Source of the DNA: Paraburkholderia lycopersici
Lineage (GTDB): Bacteria > Pseudomonadota > Gammaproteobacteria > Burkholderiales > Burkholderiaceae
Length of the DNA stretch: 64,000 nt
Reading direction: 5' to 3'
NCBI RefSeq assembly: GCF_900096975.1
Contig: NZ_FMYQ01000015.1
Span: 90,988 to 154,987 of the forward strand
A program made the position numbers and the translations under genes. Below are positions 42,795 to 51,949 of the stretch, one piece after another. How positions within the stretch are numbered: position 1 is the first letter of the stretch; each line of letters starts with the position of its first letter. The notes under the pieces are model-generated. The model made no database searches. It was given only the letters and a program-made list of their open reading frames with translations, and was not told the DNA's origin.

Positions 42795-45700
42795 TCACGC
42801 CATCGCCATCTCCAGCACGCGCGCGACATGCAGCGCCGTCGCGTTCGCGCCGTCATGAATCTGATGGCGGCAGCTCGTGCCATCCGCCACCACGAGATCG
42901 GCGCGCCCGGCTTTGCGCACGGCCGGCAGCAACGACAGTTCGGCCATTGCCAGCGATGCTTCGTAGTGCTCCGCTTCGTAGCCGAAGCTCCCCGCCATGC
43001 CGCAGCATGACGATTCGATCGACTTGACTTCGAGACCGGGAATCCAGCCCAGCACCGTGAGCACCGGCCGGAAGGCGTCGAAGGCCTTCTGGTGGCAGTG
43101 GCCGTGCACCCATGCGCGCGGCGCGTCGAGTTTGTGCAAGCGCAGATCGAGTCGCCCTTCGCGCTGCTCGCGCACGAGGAACTCTTCGAAGAGGAACGCG
43201 GCGGCCGAGAGCTTGCGCGCTTCGTCGCCGTAACCGTATTGCAGAAACTCGTCGCGCATCGAGAGCAGGCACGACGGTTCGAGTCCGACAATCGGAACGC
43301 CGCGCGCAACGAAGGGCATCAGCGTATCGAGGAGCCGGCGCGCTTCGCGTTTCGCCTCGTCTACGAGCCCTGCGGCGAGGAACGTGCGGCCACAGCATAG
43401 CGGGCGTTCATCGCCGCGCACGTTGAAATGGACGAAATAACCGGCGGCTTCGAGCACCCGCTTCGCGGCGCGCGCGTTTTCGGGTTCGAAGTTGTCGTTG
43501 AAGGTGTCGACGAACAGCACCGCTTCCCTGGTCGCCGCCACCGCGTCATGCTTCGCGCGCGAAGCTTCCGAAAGGAACGAACGGCGAAATCGCGGCATCG
43601 AACGCTGCGGCGCAAAGCCAATCGCGCGCTTCGCCCAGTCCGATATCAACGGAATGCGCCCGGCCGCGTCCACGAGCCCGCCAGCCTGCGCTGCGCGCTG
43701 CGCATAGCGCGGCAAAAACGCAATCATCTTTTCGCGCAGCGTCAAACCATGATTCGCGCTCCACGCCGCACGCGCCTCGATCTTGAGCTTCGCCATGTCC
43801 ACGCCGGTCGGGCAGTCGCGCTTGCAGCCCTTGCACGACACGCACAGGTCCAGCGTGCGCTTCACGTCCGCGCTTGCGAGGCCATCGTTGCCGAGTTGCC
43901 CCGAGATAGCCAGGCGCAGGGTGTTTGCACGGCCGCGCGTCACGTGCTGCTCGTCCTTCGTCACGCGATAGCTCGGACACATCGTGCCCGCGTCGAACTT
44001 GCGGCAGTGGCCGTTGTTGTTGCACATCTCCACCGCTTTCGCGAGGCCGCCGGCCAGATCGCCGCCACTGCCGGGCGCTGTCTCCACACCCGTGAGCGGA
44101 TCGCGGCGCACGTTCCACGCCGACCAGTCGAGCATGGGCCGGAATGCCCGTTCGCGATAGCCGGGCGCGAAGCGAAACAGCTTCGTGTCGTCCATCTTCG
44201 GCGGGCGCACGATCCTGTCGGGATTGAAGCGGTTCTCCGGGTCGAACAGTTGCTTGATCTCCGCAAACGCCGCGTTGAGTTTCGGTCCGTACTGCCAGGC
44301 AATCCACTCGCCGCGGCACAGGCCGTCGCCGTGCTCGCCGGAAAACGCGCCCTTGTATTCGCGCACGAGCGCCGCCGCCTCTTCCGCTATCGCGCGCATT
44401 TTCACCGCGCCGTCGCGGCGCATGTCGAGTATCGGGCGCACATGCAGCGTGCCGACGCTCGCATGCGCGTACCACGTGCCTTCGGTGCCGTGCCGATGAA
44501 AGATTTCAGTGAGGCGGCTCGTGTACCCGGCGAGATGTTCCAGCGGCACGGCGCAGTCTTCGATGAACGAAACAGGCTTGCCGTCACCCTTCATGCTCAT
44601 CATGATGTTCAGGCCTGCTTTGCGCACCTCCCACAGCGCTTTCTGCCCGTTCGCATCGACCATCTTCACGACGGAGCCGGGCAGCCCCAGGTCGCCCATC
44701 CGCTCGACCAGTTCATCGAGGCGCCGCACCTGGGCGGCGCGCTCGTCGCCAGAGAATTCGACCAGCAGAATCGCATCGGGCCTGCCCGTCAGCGCCTGTT
44801 CGATCACCGGCCTGAAGCCGGGATTGCCGAGCGCCAGCTCGATCATCGTGCGGTCGACGAGTTCGACCGCCGTCGGTTTGAGCTTGACGATGTACTGCGC
44901 CGAATCCATCGCCTGCCGGAAGGTCGGGAAGCTCACGACGCCCAGCGTTTTGTGCGCGGGCAGCGGCGCGAGCTTCAACGTGATCTGCCTGCTGAACGCG
45001 AGCGTGCCCTCCGAGCCCACCAGCAAATGCGCGAGATTCGCCGCACCGTCATCGGTATAGGCGAGCGGATTCTGGCAGTCGAACAGGTCGATGTTGTAGC
45101 CGGCCACGCGGCGCAGCACCTTCGGCACGCGCTCGGCGATTTCAGCGCGCTCGCGCGTGGCGATGCGCTGCACGCCCGCCACGAGCGCCGCCAGCCGCGC
45201 GCTTTCCGCGCCTTCGTTCGGCAGCTTGAGCGACTGAAAACGCGCTTCGCTGCCGTCCGCGAGAATCGCATCGATGCCGAGCACGTTGTGCACCATGTTG
45301 CCGTACTCGATCGAGCGCGAGCCGCACGAATTGTTGCCCGCCATGCCGCCGATGGTGCACTGCGCGGCCGTCGAAACGTCCACGGGAAACCACAGCCCGT
45401 GCGGCTTGAGCCACGCATTCAGATGATCGAGCACAACCCCGGGCTCGACCGTCACGGTGCGGGCGTCGGCATCGAAATCGACGATGTTGTTGAGCCACTT
45501 CGAGGTGTCGATGACGAGCGCCTCGCCCACCGTCTGGCCGCACTGGCTCGTTCCCGCGCCGCGCGCGAGCACGGGCGCATGCTCGACGCGCGCCACCTCC
45601 AGCGCCGCGCGCAGATCGTTCTGATCGCGCGGCGCCACCACGCCGATGGGCATGATCTGGTAGATCGACGCATCCGTTGCGTAACGGCCCCGGCTCGCGG

Positions 45701-45830
45701 CGTCGAAATATACGTCGCCACGCAGCGCGTCGCGCAGACGCCGCGCAAGCGGCGAGCCGTGGCCCGCGACGGACGGCACAAGATGAACCGGCTTGACCAG
45801 CATGCCCGAAGTGCGTGCGCCTTCTTCCAT
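42795..45830 (-). CDS. FAD and Fe-S D-2-hydroxyacid dehydrogenase (GlcD-GlcF fusion, YdiJ-like)
   Basis: A 1011-residue flavoprotein joining an FAD-binding oxidoreductase to an iron-sulfur module, as in YdiJ, D-lactate and D-2-hydroxyglutarate dehydrogenases. The FAD domain (about 20-480) has ARGAGTSQCGQTVGEALVID-like residues and GMAGNNSCGSRS. The Fe-S part has CVSCKGCKRDCPTG (about 625), and the CCG-type domain has CCGRTF, EPSC and SSCCGMAGSFGYE. It would oxidise a D-2-hydroxy acid to the 2-oxo acid and pass electrons to the respiratory chain. It lies 6 bp after an MFS transporter gene. Confidence 0.88.
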   Translation of the reverse strand: MEEGARTSGMLVKPVHLVPSVAGHGSPLARRLRDALRGDVYFDAASRGRYATDASIYQIMPIGVVAPRDQNDLRAALEVARVEHAPVLARGAGTSQCGQTVGEALVIDTSKWLNNIVDFDADARTVTVEPGVVLDHLNAWLKPHGLWFPVDVSTAAQCTIGGMAGNNSCGSRSIEYGNMVHNVLGIDAILADGSEARFQSLKLPNEGAESARLAALVAGVQRIATRERAEIAERVPKVLRRVAGYNIDLFDCQNPLAYTDDGAANLAHLLVGSEGTLAFSRQITLKLAPLPAHKTLGVVSFPTFRQAMDSAQYIVKLKPTAVELVDRTMIELALGNPGFRPVIEQALTGRPDAILLVEFSGDERAAQVRRLDELVERMGDLGLPGSVVKMVDANGQKALWEVRKAGLNIMMSMKGDGKPVSFIEDCAVPLEHLAGYTSRLTEIFHRHGTEGTWYAHASVGTLHVRPILDMRRDGAVKMRAIAEEAAALVREYKGAFSGEHGDGLCRGEWIAWQYGPKLNAAFAEIKQLFDPENRFNPDRIVRPPKMDDTKLFRFAPGYRERAFRPMLDWSAWNVRRDPLTGVETAPGSGGDLAGGLAKAVEMCNNNGHCRKFDAGTMCPSYRVTKDEQHVTRGRANTLRLAISGQLGNDGLASADVKRTLDLCVSCKGCKRDCPTGVDMAKLKIEARAAWSANHGLTLREKMIAFLPRYAQRAAQAGGLVDAAGRIPLISDWAKRAIGFAPQRSMPRFRRSFLSEASRAKHDAVAATREAVLFVDTFNDNFEPENARAAKRVLEAAGYFVHFNVRGDERPLCCGRTFLAAGLVDEAKREARRLLDTLMPFVARGVPIVGLEPSCLLSMRDEFLQYGYGDEARKLSAAAFLFEEFLVREQREGRLDLRLHKLDAPRAWVHGHCHQKAFDAFRPVLTVLGWIPGLEVKSIESSCCGMAGSFGYEAEHYEASLAMAELSLLPAVRKAGRADLVVADGTSCRHQIHDGANATALHVARVLEMAMA

Positions 45831-45836
45831 CGCCGT

Positions 45837-47123
45837 TCACGCTCCCTGGTGCGAGATGGCGGCGTCGCCGGGCTTCTCGCCCAGCGCAAAGCGGCTCTCG
45901 GGCTGCATGCGAAACGCGAGAATCACGCCGCATCCCATCAGCACCATGCTGCCGACGAACGGCAGATCCCAGTTGCCGAAGCGGTCGATCAAAAAGCCGC
46001 CCACCACCGGCGAGATGATCGCCGCGAGCGCGGAGCCCGTGTTCATCATGCCGCTCGCCGTGCCCGAGAACTCGGGCGCGATGTCCATGGGAATCGCCCA
46101 CATCGGGCCGATCGTCATTTCGGCGAAGAAAAAGCCCGCCGCGAGGCACGCCATCGAAATGACGGGATCGTGCACGAACATCAGCGGCACCAGCACGATG
46201 AGCGTGACGAGCATGCACACCGAGACCATCCAGCTGCGCGCGCGCTTGAGGTTGCCCGTGCGCTTGAAGAGCCAGTCGGTCACGAGGCCGCCGAGCGTGT
46301 CGCCCACCACGCCGGCGAGGAACACCACCGAGGCGAAGATCGCCGATTTCCCCAACTGAAGATGATAGTTGTGCAGAAAGTACTGCGGAATCCAGCTGAG
46401 GAAGAGCCACAGCGTCCAGCCATAGCAAAAGTAGACGATCGTCACCGGAATCATGCGCCTGAAGAGCGCCATCCACGGCAGGCCGGTCGCGCGAGGCTTG
46501 GGCGGCGGCAAGATCGCGAGTTCGGCCTCGGAAATGCGCGGGTGATCTTTCGGATGCTCGGTGAACGTGAACGCCCAGACCACCACCCACAGCAGGCTCA
46601 TCGCCCCGCAGACGTAGAACGATTCGCGCCAGCCGTAGCGCGCCATCACCAGCACGACGACGGCCGGGGCCACCGCATTGCCGATACGCGACGCCGAATG
46701 CGTGATGCCCTGCGCGAACCCGCGCCGCTCCCTGGCGACCCAGCGCGACATGGCCGAGGTCGACGCAGGAAACGTCGCGCCTTCGCCGAAGCCCAGCAGC
46801 AGACGCGCGGCGAGCAGCGTGGCGAGGCCGCCCGCCATGCCCGTGAGCACCGTCGCCACGCCCCACAGCGCGCCGCAAAGGAGCAGCGTGCGGCGCGCGC
46901 CGAAGCGGTCGCTAACCCAGCCGCCAATGATCTGAAACAGCAGATACGGATATGCAAACGCCGAGAACACCAGCCCAACTTCGGTGTGCGAAAGATTGAA
47001 TTCCTTGCCGAAGCCCGCCGCCGCCGTGCTCACGTTCACACGGTCGAGGTAGGTGATGAAGTACATGATGCAGAGCATGATCAGCACGATGCTGCTCGCG
47101 CTCGTCAATCGATACCGTTTCAT
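45837..47123 (-). CDS. MFS transporter, anion:cation symporter type
   Basis: A 428-residue transporter of the major facilitator superfamily, ACS branch (hexuronate/glucarate/phthalate type), with about 12 helices. Visible marks are FITYLDRVNVS in helix 1, GGWVSDRFGARR between helices 2 and 3, and GFGEGATFPASTSAMSRWV in helices 4-5. Such proteins import organic acids with protons. It sits between the aminotransferase and the dehydrogenase genes and is read in the same direction, so it likely imports the hydroxy acid of the pathway. Confidence 0.87.
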   Translation of the reverse strand: MKRYRLTSASSIVLIMLCIMYFITYLDRVNVSTAAAGFGKEFNLSHTEVGLVFSAFAYPYLLFQIIGGWVSDRFGARRTLLLCGALWGVATVLTGMAGGLATLLAARLLLGFGEGATFPASTSAMSRWVARERRGFAQGITHSASRIGNAVAPAVVVLVMARYGWRESFYVCGAMSLLWVVVWAFTFTEHPKDHPRISEAELAILPPPKPRATGLPWMALFRRMIPVTIVYFCYGWTLWLFLSWIPQYFLHNYHLQLGKSAIFASVVFLAGVVGDTLGGLVTDWLFKRTGNLKRARSWMVSVCMLVTLIVLVPLMFVHDPVISMACLAAGFFFAEMTIGPMWAIPMDIAPEFSGTASGMMNTGSALAAIISPVVGGFLIDRFGNWDLPFVGSMVLMGCGVILAFRMQPESRFALGEKPGDAAISHQGA

Positions 47124-47187
47124 CGTCTGTCTCCGTTGTTTGTCGTACCCGCCGCGCCCCGTACGCGGCGTGGACTACCGCCTCGCA

Positions 47188-48405
47188 TCAGGCCGCCTTC
47201 AGCGACACATCCGGGTGCTGCGCCGCGAGATATGCCATCGCCGCCGGCAAGCCGCTGTCCTTCAACGGCACGCCCGCAATGCGCAGGCCCATCTCGCAGC
47301 CGGCAAGCGCCGCGAGCAGCGTGAGGTCGTTGCAGTCGCCCAGATGGCCGATGCGGAACATGCGGCCCTTGACCTTGCCGAGGCCCGTGCCGAGCGAGAG
47401 GTCGAAGCGCTCGTAGATGATCTTGCGCACGGCGTCCGCATCCACGCCCTCGGGCATCATCACGCCCGTGAGCACGGGGCTGTAGACAGCGGGGTCGGCG
47501 CACTGGATCTCGAGCCCCCACGCACGCACCGCGCGCCGGCACGCCTCGCCCAGCCGCCGATGCCGGGCGAACACGTTGTCGAGACCTTCGTCCTGCAACA
47601 TGTCGAGCGCTTCGGAAAGGCCGTAGAGCAGGTTCGTGTTCGGCGTGTACGGCCAGTAGCCGCTCTTGTTCATCTCGATGATCTCGGCCCAGTTCCAGAA
47701 GCTGCGCGGCAGCAACGCTCGCTCGCTCGCCGCGAGCGCCTTCGCCGAAACGGCGTTGAAGCTGATGCCGGGCGGCAGCATGAGGCCCTTTTGCGAGCCG
47801 GAGACGGTCACGTCCACGCCCCACTCGTCATGTCGATAATCCGCGCTCGCGAGACCCGAGATCGTGTCCACGAGCAGCAGCGCCGGGTGCCCGGCGGCAT
47901 CGATTGCGCGACGCACCGCGGCGATGTCGGAGGTCACGCCCGTCGAGGTTTCGTTATGGACTACGCAAACAGCCTTGATCGCGTGCCGCGCGTCCTCGCG
48001 CAGGCGCTTTTCGATCATGTCGGCCTGCACGCCGCGCCGCCAGCCTTCCACGCCGGGCAGTCCGAGGAACTCCGGCTTCAGGCCGAGGCGTTCGGCCATC
48101 TGCTTCCATAACGTCGCGAAATGACCGGTTTCGTACATCAGCACCGTGTCGCCGGGGCTCAGCGTGTTCGCGAGCGCCGCTTCCCATGCGCCGGTGCCCG
48201 ACGCCGGATAGATCACGACCGGCTGTTGCGTCTTGAAGATCTTCTTGATGCCCTCCAGAACCTTGAGCCCGAGCGCGCCGAACTCGGGCCCGCGATGGTC
48301 GATGGTCGGATAGCTCATCGCGCGCAGGATGCGATCGGGCACGGGGCTCGGCCCGGGAATCTGCAGGAAATGGCGGCCGGCGGGGTGGAAATCGAGCTTC
48401 AGCAT
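47188..48405 (-). CDS. Class V aminotransferase, serine/alanine-glyoxylate type
   Basis: A 405-residue PLP enzyme of the alanine/serine-glyoxylate aminotransferase family, which makes glycine from glyoxylate with serine or alanine as donor. The PLP lysine is K206 in VSGSQKGLMLPPG; PGPSPVPDRIL, HRGPEF, SGTGAWEAAL and HNETSTGV are family segments. ATG at 48405 has GGGAG upstream. It is the first gene of the leftward cluster and has a clear promoter with an operator copy. With the 2-hydroxyacid dehydrogenase it suggests glycolate/glyoxylate-type metabolism. Confidence 0.88.
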   Translation of the reverse strand: MLKLDFHPAGRHFLQIPGPSPVPDRILRAMSYPTIDHRGPEFGALGLKVLEGIKKIFKTQQPVVIYPASGTGAWEAALANTLSPGDTVLMYETGHFATLWKQMAERLGLKPEFLGLPGVEGWRRGVQADMIEKRLREDARHAIKAVCVVHNETSTGVTSDIAAVRRAIDAAGHPALLLVDTISGLASADYRHDEWGVDVTVSGSQKGLMLPPGISFNAVSAKALAASERALLPRSFWNWAEIIEMNKSGYWPYTPNTNLLYGLSEALDMLQDEGLDNVFARHRRLGEACRRAVRAWGLEIQCADPAVYSPVLTGVMMPEGVDADAVRKIIYERFDLSLGTGLGKVKGRMFRIGHLGDCNDLTLLAALAGCEMGLRIAGVPLKDSGLPAAMAYLAAQHPDVSLKAA

Positions 48406-48426
48406 GCAATCGCTCCCGTTTTTGAA

Positions 48427-48440
48427 TTTTGCATTCAAAA
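48427..48440. promoter_or_regulatory. GntR-type operator, copy 1 (aminotransferase promoter)
   Basis: TTTTGCATTCAAAA, 13 of 14 bases identical to the site over the GntR start codon. It lies just downstream of the -10 of the aminotransferase promoter, a place where a repressor would block transcription. A second, overlapping repeat TTTTGAA-N7-TTCAAAA spans 48420-48440. Confidence 0.7.
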
Positions 48441-48441
48441 A

Positions 48442-48469
48442 ACTATAATCCAATGAGCCGCCCTGCCAA
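48442..48469 (-). promoter_or_regulatory. Sigma70-type promoter of the aminotransferase operon
   Basis: On the minus strand: -35 TTGGCA (48469-48464), 16-bp spacer, -10 TATAGT (48447-48442). Transcription would begin near 48435, inside the operator copy, giving a leader of about 30 bases. Confidence 0.65.
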
Positions 48470-48559
48470 AGCCAGATTCCAGCGTGGTTTACCCCGATAA
48501 GCTGCGAAATTTTCCGGGTTGAGCCCTGAGTTAAAATGCGCTGAAGTCATTGAAATGTC

Positions 48560-48573
48560 TTTTGCATGCAAAA
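48560..48573. promoter_or_regulatory. GntR-type operator, copy 2 (overlaps the GntR start codon)
   Basis: TTTTGCATGCAAAA, a perfect 14-bp palindrome whose centre is the ATG of the GntR gene. With the near-identical site in the divergent promoter it points to autoregulation by the GntR protein. Confidence 0.7.
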
Positions 48574-49285
48574 CCCGAATCTGAACCCCTCGGCCATCAG
48601 TCCGGAACTGCCGCCCGTTCCGCGTCAGCAACTCCATGACACCGTCGTCGACCATCTGCGCCGGTTCATCGTGGAGGGTGTGCTGGAGGCCGGCCGCAAG
48701 CTCAACGAGCGCGAGCTGTGCGAAACCCTCGGCATTTCGCGCACGCCGCTGCGCGAGGCACTGAAGGTGCTCGCGGCCGAAGGGCTGATCGAGATTTCGC
48801 CGAATCGCGGCGCGTCGGTTTCGAAAATGTCGGAGGCGGAACTGCGCGAGACCTTCGAGCTCATGAGCGGGCTCGAAGCATTTTCCGGCGAGCTGGCCTG
48901 CGAGCGCATCACCGCGGCCGAAATCGCCGAAATCAGGGCGTTGCATGACGCCATGCTCGCCTGCCGCGCGCAGAACGATCTGGCCGGCTACTACAGCCGC
49001 AATCAGGCCATCCACGACAAGATCAACGAAGCGGCGCGCAACCCTGCGCTGCGGCAAATCTATGTCACAGTGAACCGCCGGCTGCAGGCCCTGCGCTTTC
49101 GCTCGAACTTCGAGACCGCCAAGTGGGATCGCGCGATTCACGAGCACGAGGAAATGCTCGAAGCGCTCGACGCGCGCGACGGCAAACGGCTCGCCACGAT
49201 TCTGCGGCAGCACCTGCTCGCCAAGCGCGACGCCGTGCTGCGGATCGGGGATACTCCTTCGGCGCAGGGACAGATCGGCAATTGA
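48566..49285 (+). CDS. GntR-family (FCD/FadR type) transcription regulator
   Basis: A 239-residue regulator with an N-terminal GntR winged helix (about 20-85: KLNERELCETLGISRTPLREALKVLAAEGLIE) and a C-terminal FCD ligand-binding domain (about 95-220) with metal-binding His residues in IHDKINEAA and HEHEEMLEAL. FCD regulators sense carboxylic acids. It is divergent from the aminotransferase/MFS/dehydrogenase cluster and is very likely its repressor, released by a hydroxy- or oxo-acid. The start codon lies inside a palindromic operator. Confidence 0.9.
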   Translation: MQNPNLNPSAISPELPPVPRQQLHDTVVDHLRRFIVEGVLEAGRKLNERELCETLGISRTPLREALKVLAAEGLIEISPNRGASVSKMSEAELRETFELMSGLEAFSGELACERITAAEIAEIRALHDAMLACRAQNDLAGYYSRNQAIHDKINEAARNPALRQIYVTVNRRLQALRFRSNFETAKWDRAIHEHEEMLEALDARDGKRLATILRQHLLAKRDAVLRIGDTPSAQGQIGN

Positions 49286-49334
49286 GCAGCGGATAGCGCG
49301 AGCCATTGCCGTTGCGCGCGCAACGGTACGCGGC

Positions 49335-49826
49335 CTACTGCGTCGCCGACTCCAGAAAACTCTGCGCGAGCTGCTTGCGCAGGTGATCGGCGGCTGGCGA
49401 GAGCCTGCAGCCGACGCGCGTGACCATCTGGCTAGAAAAACCCGCCGCGATCGGATGATCGATCGGCACGGCCACCAGTTCCCCCAGTTCGATGCCGCGG
49501 CGCGCCGTGATCGACGACATGAACGCCACGCCGAGCCCGGCGGCCGCGAGCGTCTGCGCCGTGTTGAAGAGATCCACGCGATAGGCGGGAATCACGTTCA
49601 GGCGCGCGTCTTCGAAGCGCGATTGCACGAATTGCTGCACGCCGAATGCCTCGGTCATGAAGATGAGGCGCTCGCCGGCAAGCTCGGCGGGCGCCACCTT
49701 GTGCATCCGCGCGAGGCGGTGCGAGGGCGCGACGAGCGCGCAAAGCGGCCGCGACGCGAACGGGTGAATGCGCATGGCGGGGTCGTCGGCGGTGCGCGTG
49801 CACAGGCCGATATCGACCACGTCTGC
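49335..49826 (-). pseudogene. LysR-family regulator, C-terminal remnant
   Basis: The minus strand encodes only the second half of a LysR effector domain: DVVDIGLCTRTADDPAMRIHP, SRPLCALVAPSHRLA, FNTAQTLAAAGLGVAFMSS and the C-terminal end. The DNA-binding domain and first effector lobe (about 130 residues) are missing; sequence homology stops near 49826. It is next to and divergent from an M20D amidohydrolase and was probably its regulator. Confidence 0.7.
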
Positions 49827-49871
49827 TGCTCCCTGCGCGCGCCCGGCCTTACGGCGGCGCGACACCCAACC

Positions 49872-49888
49872 GTTGACTTGAGGTCAAC
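49872..49888. promoter_or_regulatory. Inverted repeat GTTGAC-N5-GTCAAC upstream of M20D gene
   Basis: GTTGAC (49872-49877) and GTCAAC (49883-49888) form a perfect 6-bp inverted repeat around TTGAG, about 100 bp before the amidohydrolase start. It may be an operator left from the regulator whose gene is now broken. Confidence 0.4.
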
Positions 49889-49985
49889 ATTTTCGATGCT
49901 TTTCCGTCATGGGTCGAATTTTTCGTCGATGCAATACCCGGCTTTGTCTGTTACCCCAAGCCTGTTCCAATAAAAGGAGTCCCCC

Positions 49986-51176
49986 GTGAGCGAGCGCAGC
50001 TACTGCGAAGTCGCCGACCTGGCCGATGCCCGATCGGAACTCGACGCGATCCGTCATCACCTTCACAAGCACCCCGAACTGTCGTACGAGGAAGCCGACA
50101 CCTCGCGCTTCGTGGCCGACAAGCTCGCCGCCTGGGGCTACGAGGTCACGCGCAACGTGGGCGGCCACGGCGTCGTGGCGTCGCTGCAGGTCGGCACGAG
50201 CGCGCGCACGGTGGGCGTGCGCGCCGACATGGACGCGCTGCCGATCAAGGAGCTGACCGGTCTCGACTACGCAAGCGTCCACGACGGCAAGATGCACGCC
50301 TGCGGCCACGACGGCCACACGACGGTGCTGCTCGGCGCCGCGCGGCAGCTCGCGAAAACGCGCAACTTCGAGGGCACCGTGCACCTCATCTTCCAGCCCG
50401 CGGAAGAAGCCGGCTCGGACAGCGGGGCCGAGCGCATGATCGCCGACGGCCTCTTCGAGCGCTTCCCGTGCGAAGCCATCTTCGGGCTGCACAACCACCC
50501 GGGCGTACCCGCCGGGACGTTCGGCTTTCGCGCCGGTCCGCTCATGGCCGCGTGCGATACCGTCAAGCTGCGCATTCACGGACGGGGCGGCCACGCAGCG
50601 CGCCCGCATCTGGCCGTCGATCCCGTGCTCGTGGGCAGCAGCATCGTGATGGCGCTGCAGTCCGTGGTGTCGCGCAACGTCGATCCCAACGAAGCCGCCG
50701 TCGTGACGGTCGGCTCGTTCCGCTCGGGCCACGCGCCGAACGTGATTCCCGAAGACGCCGCCCTCGAAATGAGCGTGCGTTCGTTCTCGCCGACGGTGCG
50801 CGCCACGCTCGAATCGCGCATTCGCGCCCTGGTCGAAGGCCAGGCGCAAAGCTACGGCGCGACGGTGGAAATCGACTATGTCCCCGGCTATCCGGTGCTC
50901 GTCAACAGCGAAGCCGAAACCGCATTCGCGCGTGAGGTCGCCGAGGAACTCGTCGGACCGGAGCGCGTGATCTCGCCCTTCCCGCCGATCGCAGGCAGCG
51001 AGGACTTCGCGTACTACCTGCAGCAGCGTCCTGGTTGTTTCGTACGCCTTGGCAATGGCGAAGGCAAGCCGATGCTGCACAACGCGCGCTACGACTTCAA
51101 CGACGAGAACCTCACCATCGGCGCCGCGTTCTGGACGCGTCTCGTCGAACGCTTCCTCGCCCGGGTCCGCGCATGA
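49986..51176 (+). CDS. M20D-family amidohydrolase (hippurate hydrolase-like)
   Basis: A 396-residue zinc amidohydrolase of the M20D group (hippuricase, indole-acetyl-amino-acid hydrolase, N-acyl-amino-acid deacylase). Metal ligands are seen in RADMDALPI, HACGHDGHTTVLLGAA, FQPAEEAGSDSGAERMI, LHNHPG and near the end in AGSEDFAYYLQQRPG. GTG start with AAGGAG upstream. It stands alone and ends before a strong terminator. Substrate is an N-acyl amino acid, exact type unknown. Confidence 0.9.
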   Translation: MSERSYCEVADLADARSELDAIRHHLHKHPELSYEEADTSRFVADKLAAWGYEVTRNVGGHGVVASLQVGTSARTVGVRADMDALPIKELTGLDYASVHDGKMHACGHDGHTTVLLGAARQLAKTRNFEGTVHLIFQPAEEAGSDSGAERMIADGLFERFPCEAIFGLHNHPGVPAGTFGFRAGPLMAACDTVKLRIHGRGGHAARPHLAVDPVLVGSSIVMALQSVVSRNVDPNEAAVVTVGSFRSGHAPNVIPEDAALEMSVRSFSPTVRATLESRIRALVEGQAQSYGATVEIDYVPGYPVLVNSEAETAFAREVAEELVGPERVISPFPPIAGSEDFAYYLQQRPGCFVRLGNGEGKPMLHNARYDFNDENLTIGAAFWTRLVERFLARVRA

Positions 51177-51250
51177 GCACCGCCGCCAAACCGCTCGTCA
51201 AAGCGTGAAACCGGCAACAAGGCAATCGACTGAATGAGGGGCGACCTCGA

Positions 51251-51292
51251 GACGGGCGGACGACACGCACTGCGTCGCCCCCCCGTCTTTTT
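51251..51292 (+). terminator. Rho-independent terminator after the M20D gene
   Basis: GACGGGCGGACGAC (51251-51264) and GTCGCCCCCCCGTC (51274-51287) pair at 12 of 14 positions around a 9-nt loop and are followed by TTTTT (51288-51292). Confidence 0.85.
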
Positions 51293-51312
51293 AGCTACGG
51301 GAACGGCCGACT

Positions 51313-51702
51313 CTACTGGTTCCCTCGCATGCCGCCGTTCGGCGACGTGGTCGAGTCGTTCATGTCGCCGTTGTTGTACGGCATGCCCTGACGAGTTCCC
51401 GGCGCCGGGGCAGGCGCGGCGCCCGTACCGGTGCCCTGGCCCCCGCCCGTAGCCGTCGTACCCGGTGCGCCGTAACCGCTGTTGTTGTAGCGCGTGCCCG
51501 CGGTGCTGCCCGGCGGACGTGCCTCGTTGATGCCGCCAGCCCCGCCGGCCGTACCGCCGCCCGCGCCTACGCCCGCGCTACCTCCGCCGGCCCCACCGCC
51601 TGCGCCGCCGCCCGCCGCGCCGCCCCCCGCCTGTGCCAGCGCAAGCGAGGAACACGTTGCGATGACGACCCCAGCCAGCAATCGTTTGACGAGTCCATTC
51701 AT
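51313..51702 (-). CDS. Secreted glycine-rich protein
   Basis: A 129-residue exported protein: signal peptide about 1-24 (KRLLAGVVIATCSSLALAQA), then a run of GGGA/GGGS units (25-60), then a Gly/Thr/Asn/Pro-rich part with YNNSGYGAPG and MPYNNGDMNDS. The low complexity suggests a flexible periplasmic or surface protein; no domain is recognised. AAGGAG before the ATG confirms the start. Similar small Gly-rich exported proteins are common in Burkholderiaceae. Confidence 0.75.
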   Translation of the reverse strand: MNGLVKRLLAGVVIATCSSLALAQAGGGAAGGGAGGGAGGGSAGVGAGGGTAGGAGGINEARPPGSTAGTRYNNSGYGAPGTTATGGGQGTGTGAAPAPAPGTRQGMPYNNGDMNDSTTSPNGGMRGNQ

Positions 51703-51949
51703 TTCGCTCTCCTTGAGGTTGGTGGATGGAACTGTTGCGTGGCGTACCGGTGGCGCGCCACGCTCATCTCTTCGTCCGCAAGCGCCATACCTCCCTCGAT
51801 GCGAACCCGGCTGCGCGGTGCTTCGCTGCCGGTTCATCGCATGCGCTTTGCGGGCGGGCGCGGCATTCGCCTTGCTGCGACAGCAATGCATGCAAGCCCG
51901 GCGCGTTCAGCGCCGGCATTTCGAGGTTTCTAACGAGGAGGAAATCGCA

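Noticed and set aside
43428..47324. A 1298-codon open frame on the plus strand
   Set aside because: It is antisense to the dehydrogenase and MFS genes, which have clear motifs; it is His/Arg/Ala-rich, as mirror frames of GC-rich genes are, and matches no family.
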